Of a stretch of 64,000 bases of DNA, positions 1 through 9,813 are shown in pieces. Position numbers and translations under genes: made by a program. The first letter of the stretch is position 1. Every line of letters starts with the position of its first letter. Source of the DNA: Leguminivora glycinivorella (lineage: Eukaryota > Arthropoda > Insecta > Lepidoptera > Tortricidae); assembly GCF_023078275.1 (NCBI RefSeq), contig NC_062992.1:9871706-9935705 (forward strand). The letters are read 5' to 3'. The notes below the pieces were generated by a model, which did no database searches, was not told the origin of the DNA, and saw only the letters and a list, made by a program, of their open reading frames with translations.

Positions 1-59
1 TTGTTAGTTTCAGTCACACGAACTACTATTCTGTACCAAGTTCAGTGGTTTGGTGGCTT

Positions 60-135
60 GTAGGTATTTCATGGAGTACCTCAAGGCACAACATTAGGAC
101 CTATAGTATTCCTTTTAGACTATTACTTACCAAAT
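60..135 (+). pseudogene. LINE reverse-transcriptase remnant
   Basis: One frame reads HGVPQGTTLGPIVFLL, matching the conserved VPQGT-LGP-LF block of jockey/CR1 reverse transcriptases. Only about 20 codons are recognisable. It lies in the SAC1 intron below exon 223-355, antisense to the gene. Confidence 0.55.
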
Positions 136-222
136 TTATTAAAACTTGACTTCCATAAAGCTGTTGCTGTTCCTTCACATGTTTAGTATACGCAGCGACA
201 TGATCTTCATGAGCCAACGTAC

Positions 223-3200
223 ATGCTGGCTTGTACTTGATGTTAGGATACTGGGACCAGAAGAGTGGGATGGAACCACGGGTTTGTACGAAGGAGGATT
301 TTTCGCCGTCTCGCTCGATTATTTGCTCTGTTTCTACGTAGTTCGCTACGTTACCCTGTAATAATTTTTTTTTGTATTTTTGTACTAGTTATTACATAAC
401 TAAAAATAAATATAACACATCTAAGAAATTAGAAAATAATAATTAAAACCACTATCATTTACGGGCAATTTAAACGCGACCATTTTGGCGCGCTCAATCG
501 AGTGTACTCTGACGTCACACGTCTGGCCGTACACAGGAGTGGGAGCGAGAAAAGAATGACTCTCTCTCGCTCTCATTTGACTAGCACAGAATTTGTGCGG
601 GAATTTAAAACACTTCGGAAATTGAAAGAAAAAAAAAAGTTTCAGCAACACACAATATGGCAAGTTAAAGCATGTAGAAATTGAGGTTCTCTGACCACTA
701 CGTTCTGTTCTCTCTAGACCACTATAGAACCATGTTGCATTGACACCGTGCTTTATTTGCCATAGAAGTCAGTTTGACTTTTACTGTGAAAGGGTTCTAC
801 AGTGGTCTAGGATTCAGATTGGTTGACTGTACAAGTAAAGTTACACTAACACTTTCTCTATTTACTTTCTTAGTATTCACGGAGTGCTACAAAGGCACAA
901 TTTTAGGGCCTATACTGTTCTTCTGTCTGTACATACCTCAGCATCGACTCCTCGCATGAACAGCCTTGTGCCAGCGCGGGCCACGCTTCGCCTCGAGACC
1001 ACAGACCACGTGAGCCTGTGTCCATTGACGATCACTTTGTTTATCGCTACGACTGGTATTGCATTAAGGATACTATTAGAACTTGCAAATATAAATTATA
1101 AACAATAATAGAGAAGCGAATCTAGGCTTTGAAAGTTTGCATACACCCTTTTACTAAGCATTGAGTTTAAATTAAATTAATTAAAATTTATTTATTTCAA
1201 GTAACACAACTCATAATTTACAATAAAATATAAAAATACACAGACACAACACACATACTAAAAAGTCAAGCAGCTGTGATTGACACACTGTTTAAAGACA
1301 GTTTTCGTTAAATGTGATTTAGCAATATTTTCTTGAATGTTAATAATTTAAATTAGATACTAGTAAAACCACTAAGCTTAGAGCCTTAGTTACTATCTAC
1401 AGCATAAAATTTCCAATAAAAAATGTCAGAAATATAATGCCAACTTTGGGAAATTTACATTAATTGTCATTTTCGCGCTGACGCTGTAACGTCATCGCCC
1501 AAATCAATTGTTTAATTTTATTTTAATTATTGTTCTGTTTATTTTCTCTCTTTTTTGTTATCTAAGTTTCGTGACGAACTGCTTTTAATGTAATGTCATG
1601 TAAACATGTTTTTTAGTAAAAACATGTTTACATGACATGTTAGTATAAATAAATAATTTTATTAGTCCCCCATAATACCATTCCATATCCCAAAGCTGAC
1701 GCAACACAAGCACGGTTAGCCAAAGCTGACATAACTTTTGGCATGTTTTTACAAGCTTTTAGTTACTTTCACCTAACCCTTCGTGTCTGTAATCAAATCT
1801 TACAAGTTAAATTTGACCCACTTCCCGGTTTCCGATTGAGCTGAAATTTTGCACACATATGTAAATCACGCGACAATGTAATATTATGGTATCATGGAGC
1901 TGATCTGACGATGGAGCAGAAAGGTGGCCATAGGAACTCTGTATTGAAACGTCGTATCCCCATCGAGTAATGGGTTTTTAGAAACGTCTCGGAGAGCAGT
2001 AGATGATTGTTGAAAAGTGACGTCGGCGATAATAGCTTGTGCCAAAAATGAAATTTTAGCGAAAAAACTTAATTTTAGTTTATTAAGTAAATCGTCATCG
2101 CTCGGCGAGGAACTGTAATTAGCTCGCGCTATCATCACGTCTCATGATTCTGGTGGGACCAGCCGGCGTATCATGCTTCCAATTTTATCACTTGTCCACG
2201 TGGATAAGACAACTGTCACTCTCACACTGACATACTTGCCAAAGCGTGCCGGATGCTTTATCCACGTGGATAAATGATAAAATTGGGATCATAATACGCC
2301 GGCAGTGCCTTAAATAGGCCAAATTTGAAAGCCAGACTTCACCATATAACACACTTTACCCTATTAATAATTATTAGATTGTTCAGTAAAGGATACAGCC
2401 TTGTATGAGGGGCAGTGCGAACCTGGCGAACTGCATATGTGAGTAGTCGCGCAGCAGGTGCCCGTTCCACAGGAAACGGTTGTCGGCCCGGGACGCCATT
2501 GACATCTGTACAGAATAAATAAATAAATAAATATTGAGACACCTTACACAGATCAACTTACCCCCAAACTGAGCAAAGCTTGTACCATGGGTGCTAAGAG
2601 ACGATATACATACTTACATAGATAAATACATACTTATATACATAGAAAACATCCATTCCATGACTCAGGAACAAATGTGAATGTGTTTGGTAAAACGACC
2701 CACTTTGTCGGTTACAATTAAGGCGAGATTATGTATTCTTTATATAAATAAACTGACAAAGCGGCTTTATAGCAATCGACAAAGTGGGACATCACACAAA
2801 TAAATTACCTTACCGGGATTCGAACCCAGGACCGCGGCTTAGCAGGCAGGGTCACTACCGACTGTAATGTACTGAACTGTATGGAGCATACGCTCGTGTT
2901 GTAGTGTACTGAACTGTATGGAGCATACGCTCGTGTTGTAATGTACTGAACTGTATGGAGCATACGCTCGTGTTGTAATGTACTGAACTGTATGGAGCAT
3001 ACGCTCGTGTTGTAATGTACTGAACTGTATGGAGCATACCGAGTGGAAGTCCGCGGCGACAGAGTGTAACCGCTGCAGTGTATGAGTGACGTCGTATCCG
3101 TACGAGAAATACATTCCCGGAGCGTCGAGCGCCGCGCGAACCATACGCTCATATGTGTTGTTATCTTCTATCTGAAATATAAGAAAAATTAAGAAACATA

Positions 3201-6200
3201 GCCAAATGCACAAACGCTTAAGATAATATAGTTATCGTAGCAAGCTATCTCTATCGCTCTTCTATATTGGCGGGACAGAGCCAGTTTGCATTTTCGGCGT
3301 CAACGATTGTCATTTCAGCCAAGGCTCGGAAACCGGTTTTTACTAAATATCAGAATTTTTTCTAACCTACTAAAATAACATACATACAACATACATACAA
3401 TCACGCCTGTATCCCATAAAGGGGTAGGCAGAGCACATGAAACTACTAAAGCTTCAGGGCCACTCTTGGCAAATAAGGGGTTAAAAGAAAACGAAACTGT
3501 GGCATTGCTACTAAAATAAATAAATGAATAATGATAATAATCACCTGTTTGTTGGTAAGATGGGTGGTGGACCTGGCGTAGGGAATGATATCCGTGCCGG
3601 CCAGTTGGTAGATATCGTGGCCATTTAGTTTGCCGATCTGAAAAACGACATATTTACAAATTGAAATAGATATCGCACACGAAAGAAAAAAAACGATAAC
3701 TGGTGGCCGAGCCGGGAATCGAACCCGGGTCTTCAGCTTGCGCGGCTAATGTCTTTACCACTAGACCACCCGCCCGCCCTATTTCAATTTATAATTTGAC
3801 TACTAGTGTGACTACTTGAAAAAAGAACAAATCAAAAAATATTCAATAAAATAATTTGATTTCCTGAACCTTCGTGCCTTGAAACCCCCGCAACGCTCAA
3901 GATTCCACTATTGGAATCTTTCGTTTGCTCGGGTATCAATATTGGCACGGTTAAACAACTACTTTCCCCCCTTGTAAAACAAATAACTATTGCATTAAGG
4001 TCAAAAATGTTTCTCACCAGTATCCTATATTTGGCGACCACTAGATACAGTCCAGATATAAGCTTTATGGAGCCGAGGAACCCGCAGACAGGCTTGTACG
4101 CGTTCTCTGGGATCGGGATCTTCACAGTGCCATAAGCTGTCAACAAAATAACATTAAGAGGGACAATCCTCCTCCTTGCGTTATCCCGGCATTTTGCCAC
4201 GGCTCATGGGAGACTGGGTTCTGATTTGACAACTAATCCCAAGGTTTGGCGCACTAATTTTACGAAAGCGACTGCCATCTGACCTTCGAACCCGAAGTTT
4301 CCTCACGATGTTTTCCTTCACCGAAATATTAAATGACATTTCGCACATAAGTTCCAAAAAACTCATTGGTACGAGCCGGGGTTCCAACCCACGACCTCCG
4401 GTCGAAAGTCGCACGCTCTTACTTCTGGGCCACCAGCGCTTTTTAAGAGGTGACAATCACTTTTCCATAAAAAGAACCCTGAATATTGACATTATGAGAA
4501 ATATGTTTATAATAGAGATGGGCCCAATATTCGGTACATATTCGGTATTCGGCATATTCGGCCGAAGAGTTCGGTTACATTGCCGAATATTTACCGAATA
4601 AACAAAGTAAATAAATAGCGTAAGTTGTTTCGTAATTCGTAATTCATCGAATAATGACATCATTTTTCAGCATTCTAATCTAAGGAACCACCAAAGGGAG
4701 TTAAAAATGCGTTAAAATATAAGTTCGGAACCGAATATTCGGCCGAATGTTCGGTTTGGTAACAGCTGAACCGAATGTTCGGCCGAATATTCGTATTCGG
4801 AAAAGTCCGTATTCGACCCATCTCTCTAGTTTATAATATGTATATGGAATCAGGAGTTACTTTGCGGAAATCCATAATAATCAATCTTTGATAATCTGCA
4901 AATAGATAATGTGCTCGTCAATCAGTGCTAACCCATTAAACTTACTAGCCTATTTAACACATGTGAGAGAATATTCCCCAAACAAATGTTCTCGGGAATG
5001 ACACCAATCTAGATAGATGACAGAAAATCAGTTTCAGAATGGTCAATTGGTCATCCTTTTTCATTTACAGGAGACCTGCCTTACCTTTCACGGAAGCTTC
5101 TCCAGACACCCTGTCAATGACGAGTATCTCTGTAGGATTTATGGTGGGCTCCAGGTAGAACTTATCCGATGTTGTATATCTGAAACAAAGAAAGGTTTTA
5201 GTTACCTACTTTTAACACCTTATTATGGAACAAACAAAATAACTCATCGGATCATTGCCTGAAAGGTAAATACTGCTAATTTTAGTTTTGGACTGTACTG
5301 CAATTTTAGTAATAAAAGAGTTACTACTACTAAACTGTACTACTATAATAATGTCTTCGGTTACCGCAATAGTTACTCATGAAATAAAACTATGGAAACG
5401 GATTATATTGCGTATAATGAATTCACAAATTCATCCCGACATATTGAACAGTTTACAACATTTGTGGTCAACTAGCAGTAGCGACGTGTAAAAATTTTTG
5501 TTGGTAAAGCCGGAGGGGTTTTTGGGACCTGTTTTGTATGGACTTCTACAGATACTGCAGAATTTTAGGGAACCCGATGGGAATCGAGTTGTATCGACGC
5601 TACGCCACTGTCAACTAGTGGACAGCATTGGTGGTTGTGGTTGTGGTGTGGTGGTATTATGCTAATAAAACCCACATACTTCTTATTTGAATCATTTATA
5701 CTGTAACAGTAGCCGCTACCTGCAACTTTCAGTATGCAATTTTAACCTCCTGGCCCTGGTGCCCTCGTACAAGTATATAAGTTTTGAACTTTTACAAGAA
5801 TAAAAAAAAGTTCTAAATTCAAAAGCACAATAATTTGCCAGGGATTCACGAGGATAATGATTGGTAAAAAGTAAAAGGTCCTTTTCTCGGATTCTGTTTC
5901 TAAAGTGTTTCCATATTTATTCAGGTTCTTCTTCTTATCGTGTCGAGGTTCCTTTCTTATACAGTAGATGCCCAATAGGCAGCAGCATTAACAGCCCTGG
6001 GTGTAGCGTCTCTCAGGTCGAGCTCCGAGCAGTGATGCGGGCACGCGGGGCAAGCCAGTAGGTGCGCCATGGTTTGCGGCGCTGTGTCGCAGGTGCATTG
6101 GGTCGAAGGGCTGCGGAGCAATCCCCATTTGGCCATGTTTTGCTTACAGCGACCAACTTGGGACCTGAGCCTGTTTAAGGACTTCCAAGTTGGCCAAGGT

Positions 6201-9200
6201 TCTTTATGGCCAGGCGGTAGTTGCTCAGAGGCTTGCACGTATACGTCTGATGGAGGGCAACGGGTCTGCCACAGCGAGCGGCGCACATCAGACGGCTCGC
6301 CCCGCAAGGGGCTGGTGTTCCGCATGAAGCTTCTGCGGCTTTTAAGACGGGCAGCAGGCGGGATATATCCATATAAGGGGTGGCGCTGGTCGTTCTCCTG
6401 TTTGTGTTTTTCGACGGCGCAGGACACCTCTCTACGGACATCGGGAGGTGCCACACCAGCTAGCGGGTACAGCTTGTTGAGCGGGGTCGGTTTGAGACAG
6501 CCTGTGATGGCACGGCAGGTGTCGTTAAGTGCGGTGGTAACGAGGCTAGCATGTGGGGATCGGTGCCAGACTGGACATGCAAATTCGCCCGCAGAGAAGC
6601 ACAGAGCCAGGCCGGTGGTACGTAAAGTATGTGCAGATGCGCCCCAGCTTGTTGAGGTTAGGCTACGTAGCAAGTTATTCCGCGCGCTAACTTTCATGCG
6701 AGTGTTAGTACAGTGTGCCTTGTAGGTTAACGCTCTGTCCAGCGTTATTCCCAGATAACGCGGGTGCGGGCAGTGCTCAAGCGTCGCTCCGTCCCATTTG
6801 ATATGTAGAGGCCTATTTGCATGGTGGTTGCGCAGGTGGAACGCACAAGTCTGAGTTTTACTTGGGTTGGGCCGGAGGCAGTTAGCCCTGTAGTAAGTGC
6901 CAAGTTGTTCTAATGCCACGGTTAAGGTTTTTTCTACATCCTCAAAGGAACGACTCTGAGCTGCTAGCGCTAGATCGTCCGCGTAGAGGAAACGTTGGGT
7001 GCCTGCTGGGCTTGGCTGGTCGTTTGTGTATATGTTGAACAGGATTGGCGCTAGCACGCTGCCTTGGGGAAGCCCGTTCTTCTGGCGCCGCCAGCGGCTT
7101 TTTCCTGCGTTTAGATGGACCTGGAAACAGCGGTTCCGTAGTAGCTCTCCGAGTACACGAACGAAGCCTTCGTCTTGGGTGACGTTTGCAACTTTAGCGA
7201 GTAAGGTTTTAATGTTCACGGTGTCGTAGGCTGCTGATAGATCGACAAACGCCACGCCCGTGACCATGCCAAGCTCGAAACCGTCCTCAATGTGTTGCGT
7301 CAGTTTTAGTGTCTGGCTCGTACATGACTTTCCAGGGCGAAAGCCCGCTTGTTCATCGATGAGGATTGGATCTACTACTTGTGTCAGCCGGTTAAGCAGT
7401 AGGCGCTCGAACAGCTTGTAGGTGTGGCATAGTAAGGAAATAGGGCGGTAGCTTTTGGCGTCGTCAGGGAGTTTTCCAGGCTTCAACAGCGCGACTATTT
7501 TTGACTTACGCCACACTTTGGGTATGTTGAGTGTCACTAAACTGTCGTTAAAGAGGGCCAGCAGCCAGGACGTCGCCACAGGTCCCAGATGTTTGAGTTG
7601 TTCCACTGTGAGATCATCCAGGCCTGACGCTTTTCCAGTTTTCATGTTTTTAATAGCAGTTGTGAGTTCGCTGACGGTAAATGGTCTGCTAACGCTATGG
7701 TTAGTGTTTTCCTGAAATACCGGGTCCGTTAACCGGGGTCTAGGTGTACGGTGAGGTGTCTTGCCATTGAGTAACAGTTGACTTGCAATCTGGTTAGCCG
7801 TGATCATGCCTGGGCGCGAGCTCGGGGGCGGTTCACCAGTGAGCTTGTGGAGAGTAGACCAGGCTTTTTTGCTGTTATGTGTCAGGTCAATATTACAAAC
7901 GATCTCTGCCCATTTTTCTCTGCGAGACTTAGCCAGTTCAACCATTAACTCTGCACCTTTTTCTATGGTTTCGGCAGAGAAAGGGTCATTTGTGTATAGG
8001 GCTTCATAGGACTGCAGCAGTTTTGACGTCGTTGGGTTGAGACCTGGAATATAGCTTGACCGGCAACCTCTGGGTATCGATTGACGTGATACGGAGTGTA
8101 CAATCCTGACGAATTCCTCATAATTAGCGGCTACGGGTAGCAGAGGGCGTAGCATTTTGTCTATGTTCGCAGTGTATTTAGGCCAATCGGCTTTCGCAAA
8201 ATTAAAACGCCGTCGGAACGGGACTTTGATGGGCTTCACAACTGCTTGGATCCGGCACATTATGGGTCTGTGTTGCGTTCTGGGGATTGGAGTGCAGACA
8301 GTTTTGGAGCACTGCGAGCTAATGCTTTCGCCGACGAAGATGAGGTCAGGATTGTAGCTACGTCGCCAGCGACTGCTGTTAAACGATCCAGGTAGTTTGG
8401 GGTTGTGAAGAAGAACGAGGCCGTTTGCTTCAGCCCACGCTTCAACCGCCTCGCCGTCGCAGTTTGTTTCACGGTAGCCCCATGTGGTATGATGGCTGTT
8501 GAAGTCACCGACAACTAGTTTGGCCTGGCAGTTAGTCTTGCCTCCGAGAGCCCAGGGCTGAAATGGTTGAGTGGGCGGTTTGTACACGGATGTAATTGTG
8601 CACGAGCCGATATCTACTGTGATGACTTCCATTGTGTTCTGACATACCGAAGAAGAAGAGACCACAAGTTCTGGTTTGGCAAAGATGGCGCTACCATGTT
8701 TCGGGTGTGGTATTTCTGCTATCAAAGTCAGTCCAGGTATTTGCGGCCTAGTTTGTTGTGGAGTAGTGCTTTGTCCTGTGAAAAGCCCTCTATGTTGATA
8801 GAGATGACCGTCAATGCTGGCTCTGAGAATATTCAGGTTGAAACATGATGATAGCAGACACACAGACAGAATTATTAGATAGATTACTTTATTATTTGGA
8901 CCAACAACTTTGTCCACAATCATTTTTTCTTTTATAATTATGAAAAATAAACTAAGTTCACTAAATTCACATTTTTCTGTATTTAAGATATGCTTTACAC
9001 GTCTCTATCGAAATTGATAAGCTAGAAGAGCTTTCATTATAGTTAAGGAACATTACGTTAGGTACAAGACTGATCTCTCGCAAATGTCTATCTTTTGTAC
9101 CGCTCATTACGACACCTAATTAAATGCCTTTTAAGGAATTCTAAAGGAACAATACATTCCAGATAATAAAATACTACCATAAATTAAGTAATTAACCTTT

Positions 9201-9391
9201 ATTTACTAATAATAAACTATTATTTAACACGATATCAATGAAAACAAGATAACTGTGACAGATGTGATTCCAATTTTAAGAAGTCCTACAAATAGGGTTC
9301 TTTTCCCAAAGGACATTACATAGCTTTATTTAGAAATATTGTTTGTTACTTACAGTTTAATATCATCGTGAATTAGTAGCTGGTCTGCCAT
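223..9391 (-). CDS. Sac1: Phosphoinositide phosphatase SAC1, N-terminal part (gene runs off the left edge)
   Basis: Eight exons read on the minus strand: 9354-9391 (ATG at 9389-9391), 5085-5179, 4018-4136, 3545-3637, 3040-3171, 2397-2505, 937-1052 and 223-355. All have AG acceptors and GT donors, and phases are continuous, giving about 278 codons. SAC1 is an ER/Golgi membrane enzyme that dephosphorylates PI4P. Family-typical stretches seen are EILVIDRVSGEASV, FLGSIKLISGLYLVV, YGYDVTHTLQRLHS, RFLWNGHLLRD, SRRSVARAGTRLFMRG and NYVETEQII followed by SSFVQTRGSIPLFWSQ. The catalytic CX5R loop and the C-terminal membrane anchors would lie left of base 223. The donor after 2397 (gctgtatcc) is weak, but it is supported because the split codon joins in frame to the next exon as GF. 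The first intron holds a jockey-like LINE, and the donor of exon 3040-3171 is tandemly repeated. The identification is firm; the exact edges of the last two exons are slightly less so. Confidence 0.9.
870..936 (+). pseudogene. LINE reverse-transcriptase remnant touching a SAC1 splice donor
   Basis: With one extra A corrected in an A-run, this reads as a HGVLQ block followed by GTILGPILFFCLYI, the same RT block as the remnant at 60-135. The similarity runs up to the GT donor of SAC1 exon 937-1052 (bases 935-936), so the first intron bases on the minus strand appear LINE-derived. Confidence 0.5.
1590..1641. repeat. Short perfect hairpin in a SAC1 intron
   Basis: An inverted repeat with arms aatgtcatgtaaacatgttt and its complement is separated by a few bases (TTAGTAA). 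The stem is about 21 bp. It may be a relic of a small palindromic element. Confidence 0.6.
1801..2110. repeat. Probable dispersed repeat in a SAC1 intron
   Basis: The segment contains a run beginning near ttgagctgaaattttgcac and continuing past gatggagcagaaaggtggcc. I associate this with dispersed lepidopteran repeats from general knowledge; there is no second copy in the window. No coding potential is seen. The rest of 1053-2396 is otherwise featureless apart from the hairpin at 1590 and the MITE at 2161. Confidence 0.3.
2161..2307. mobile_element. Palindromic MITE
   Basis: Inverted arms share a GCCGGCGTAT-type end, a TTCCAATTTTATCA-type block and a ccacgtggataa block, each mirrored at the other end. 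A diverged copy of the same element, split by later insertions, lies at 41541-42567. No coding capacity, so non-autonomous. Confidence 0.7.
2512..2870 (-). mobile_element. tRNA-derived SINE (family with GTACAAGCTTTG 3' part)
   Basis: On the minus strand the head resembles a tRNA with a B box (GGTTCGAATCCCGG), followed by a body ending gtacaagctttgctcagttt, ctgtgtaagg and an ATTT-rich tail. Other copies lie at 25939-26190 (plus), 38113-38318 (minus) and 62121-62508 (minus, split). The head abuts the 37-bp donor repeat of SAC1. Confidence 0.7.
2855..3039 (-). repeat. 37-bp tandem repeat starting at the SAC1 splice donor (5 copies)
   Basis: On the minus strand the intron after exon 3040-3171 begins gtatgctccatacagttcag. 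This 37-base unit repeats with GTATGC starts at 3039, 3002, 2965, 2928 and 2891, exactly 37 bases apart and nearly identical. Each unit therefore carries a copy of the splice donor. Overlapping open frames through it are by-products of the repeat. Confidence 0.9.
3379..3515 (-). mobile_element. Rearranged SINE-like element with RTE-type (GTAT)n tail
   Basis: It contains the tail acatacatac plus aatcacgcctgt and ggggtaggcagag, which is also the 3' end of the RTE LINE at 44446. The rest matches the first part of the element at 17755-17985 but in inverted orientation, fused at a shared catgaaact. Confidence 0.65.
3700..3775 (-). tRNA. tRNA-like sequence (tRNA pseudogene or SINE head)
   Basis: Read on the minus strand it folds as a cloverleaf: acceptor GGGCGGG against CTCGGCC with one mismatch, a D arm GTCT/AGAC containing TGGTCTAGTGG, an anticodon arm TTAGC/GCTGA with loop CGCGCAA (apparent anticodon CGC) and a T arm CCGGG-TTCGATT-CCCGG. 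A and B boxes are intact. The acceptor mismatch and intronic site make a decayed or SINE-derived copy at least as likely as a functional tRNA-Ala. Short inverted repeats (attgaaatag / ctatttcaat) flank it. Confidence 0.45.
4165..4441 (-). mobile_element. tRNA-derived SINE, near full length
   Basis: On the minus strand a tRNA-like head (agcgctggtggcccagaag, then GGTCGTGGGTT-GGAACCCC) is followed by gaaggaaaacatcgtgagga, a cagatggcagtcgctttcgt body and a 3' part with atgccgggataacgcaagga. Partial copies of the family occur at 18676-18889 and about 52200-52290, and a truncated head near 58848-58900. Confidence 0.75.
4529..4821. repeat. Repeat rich in CCGAATATTCGG palindromes
   Basis: Multiple copies of ttcggccgaatattcgg-like and attcggtattcgg words occur in both orientations in a 290-bp stretch. 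The pattern looks like a foldback or satellite-like repeat. No coding content. Confidence 0.6.
5746..5856. repeat. Dispersed ~112-bp repeat, copy 1
   Basis: It matches 14704-14818 over nearly its whole length (ctggtgccctcgtac, gaacttttaca, aagttctaaattcaaaagca, gccagggat-cacgagg). It lies just downstream of the LINE at 5957-8923 and may be part of that element's 3' region or a separate SINE-like unit. Confidence 0.6.
5957..8923 (-). mobile_element. Jockey-like non-LTR retrotransposon, endonuclease-reverse transcriptase ORF (damaged)
   Basis: An open frame of 988 codons encodes an apurinic-type endonuclease part (GDFNSHH near residues 138-144, YNPDLIF) and a reverse transcriptase (FVDLSAAYDTVN around 560-568, GLPQGSVLAPILF, YADD near 646). 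A C-terminal Cys/His cluster (CTCDTAPQ-MAHLLACPAC) follows. This is LINE ORF2, which copies element RNA into nicked target DNA. It sits in SAC1's first intron in the same orientation as the gene. The start is lesioned: a VISINIEGFS-type endonuclease start is readable in another frame around 8760-8830, and the segment that should carry the catalytic ETH glutamate is missing, so the ATG at 8921-8923 is probably not the native start. No gag-like ORF1 is seen. Clade assignment (jockey/Daphne-like) is an inference; the element is probably inactive. Confidence 0.85.
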
Positions 9392-9813
9392 TATCAACGA
9401 TTTCTATTAAATTTTCTTTGCTGCAAACACATCACCCGTGATGACTGCACTGCACTGACAGCTCTCAAATATGTTCGGTTCAGAAATGATGTAATTATGA
9501 TTACATGATATGAATATGCTATATGTAGCGTAGGTACTATATCAAATTGAAATATGCATATGGAAAATAGTAGATAATTATAATTCTGTTTGATAAAAAG
9601 TCAACTGTAATCATAAAAATGTGAAGAATCAAGGAGGTAAAATGGTAAAATCAACTATTTTTGATAATTTCAGAACGAAATTTATCTGTCTTGGCTGTCA
9701 CATCACATGTGAGTTTGATAGATAACCTCAAAGAATAGTGGTGTTTTGGTGTTAAATAAAATGATTTTTATATATTAACTCCTATAGTTGTGTAAAAGTG
9801 ATTATAAGTTAAA
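9392..9813. promoter_or_regulatory. Divergent promoter region between SAC1 and DDX27
   Basis: Only 422 bp separate the two start codons, which point away from each other, so both 5' UTRs and core promoters must fit here unless there are upstream non-coding exons. A CACATGTG palindrome (E-box type) lies at 9704-9711. I see no TATA box at a convincing distance from either ATG. The role is inferred from geometry. Confidence 0.6.

Noticed and set aside
2805..3213. Three minus-strand frames with the repeated peptide MLHTVQYITTRAYAPYSSVH
   Set aside because: They are produced by the 37-bp donor repeat in a SAC1 intron; only exon 3040-3171 is coding.
3700..3775. A functional tRNA-Ala(CGC) gene
   Set aside because: The cloverleaf has an acceptor mismatch and the sequence sits in an intron among SINEs; kept only as a tRNA-like feature.
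6069..6725. A 218-codon plus-strand frame
   Set aside because: Shadow of the LINE reverse-transcriptase frame on the other strand; no independent motif.
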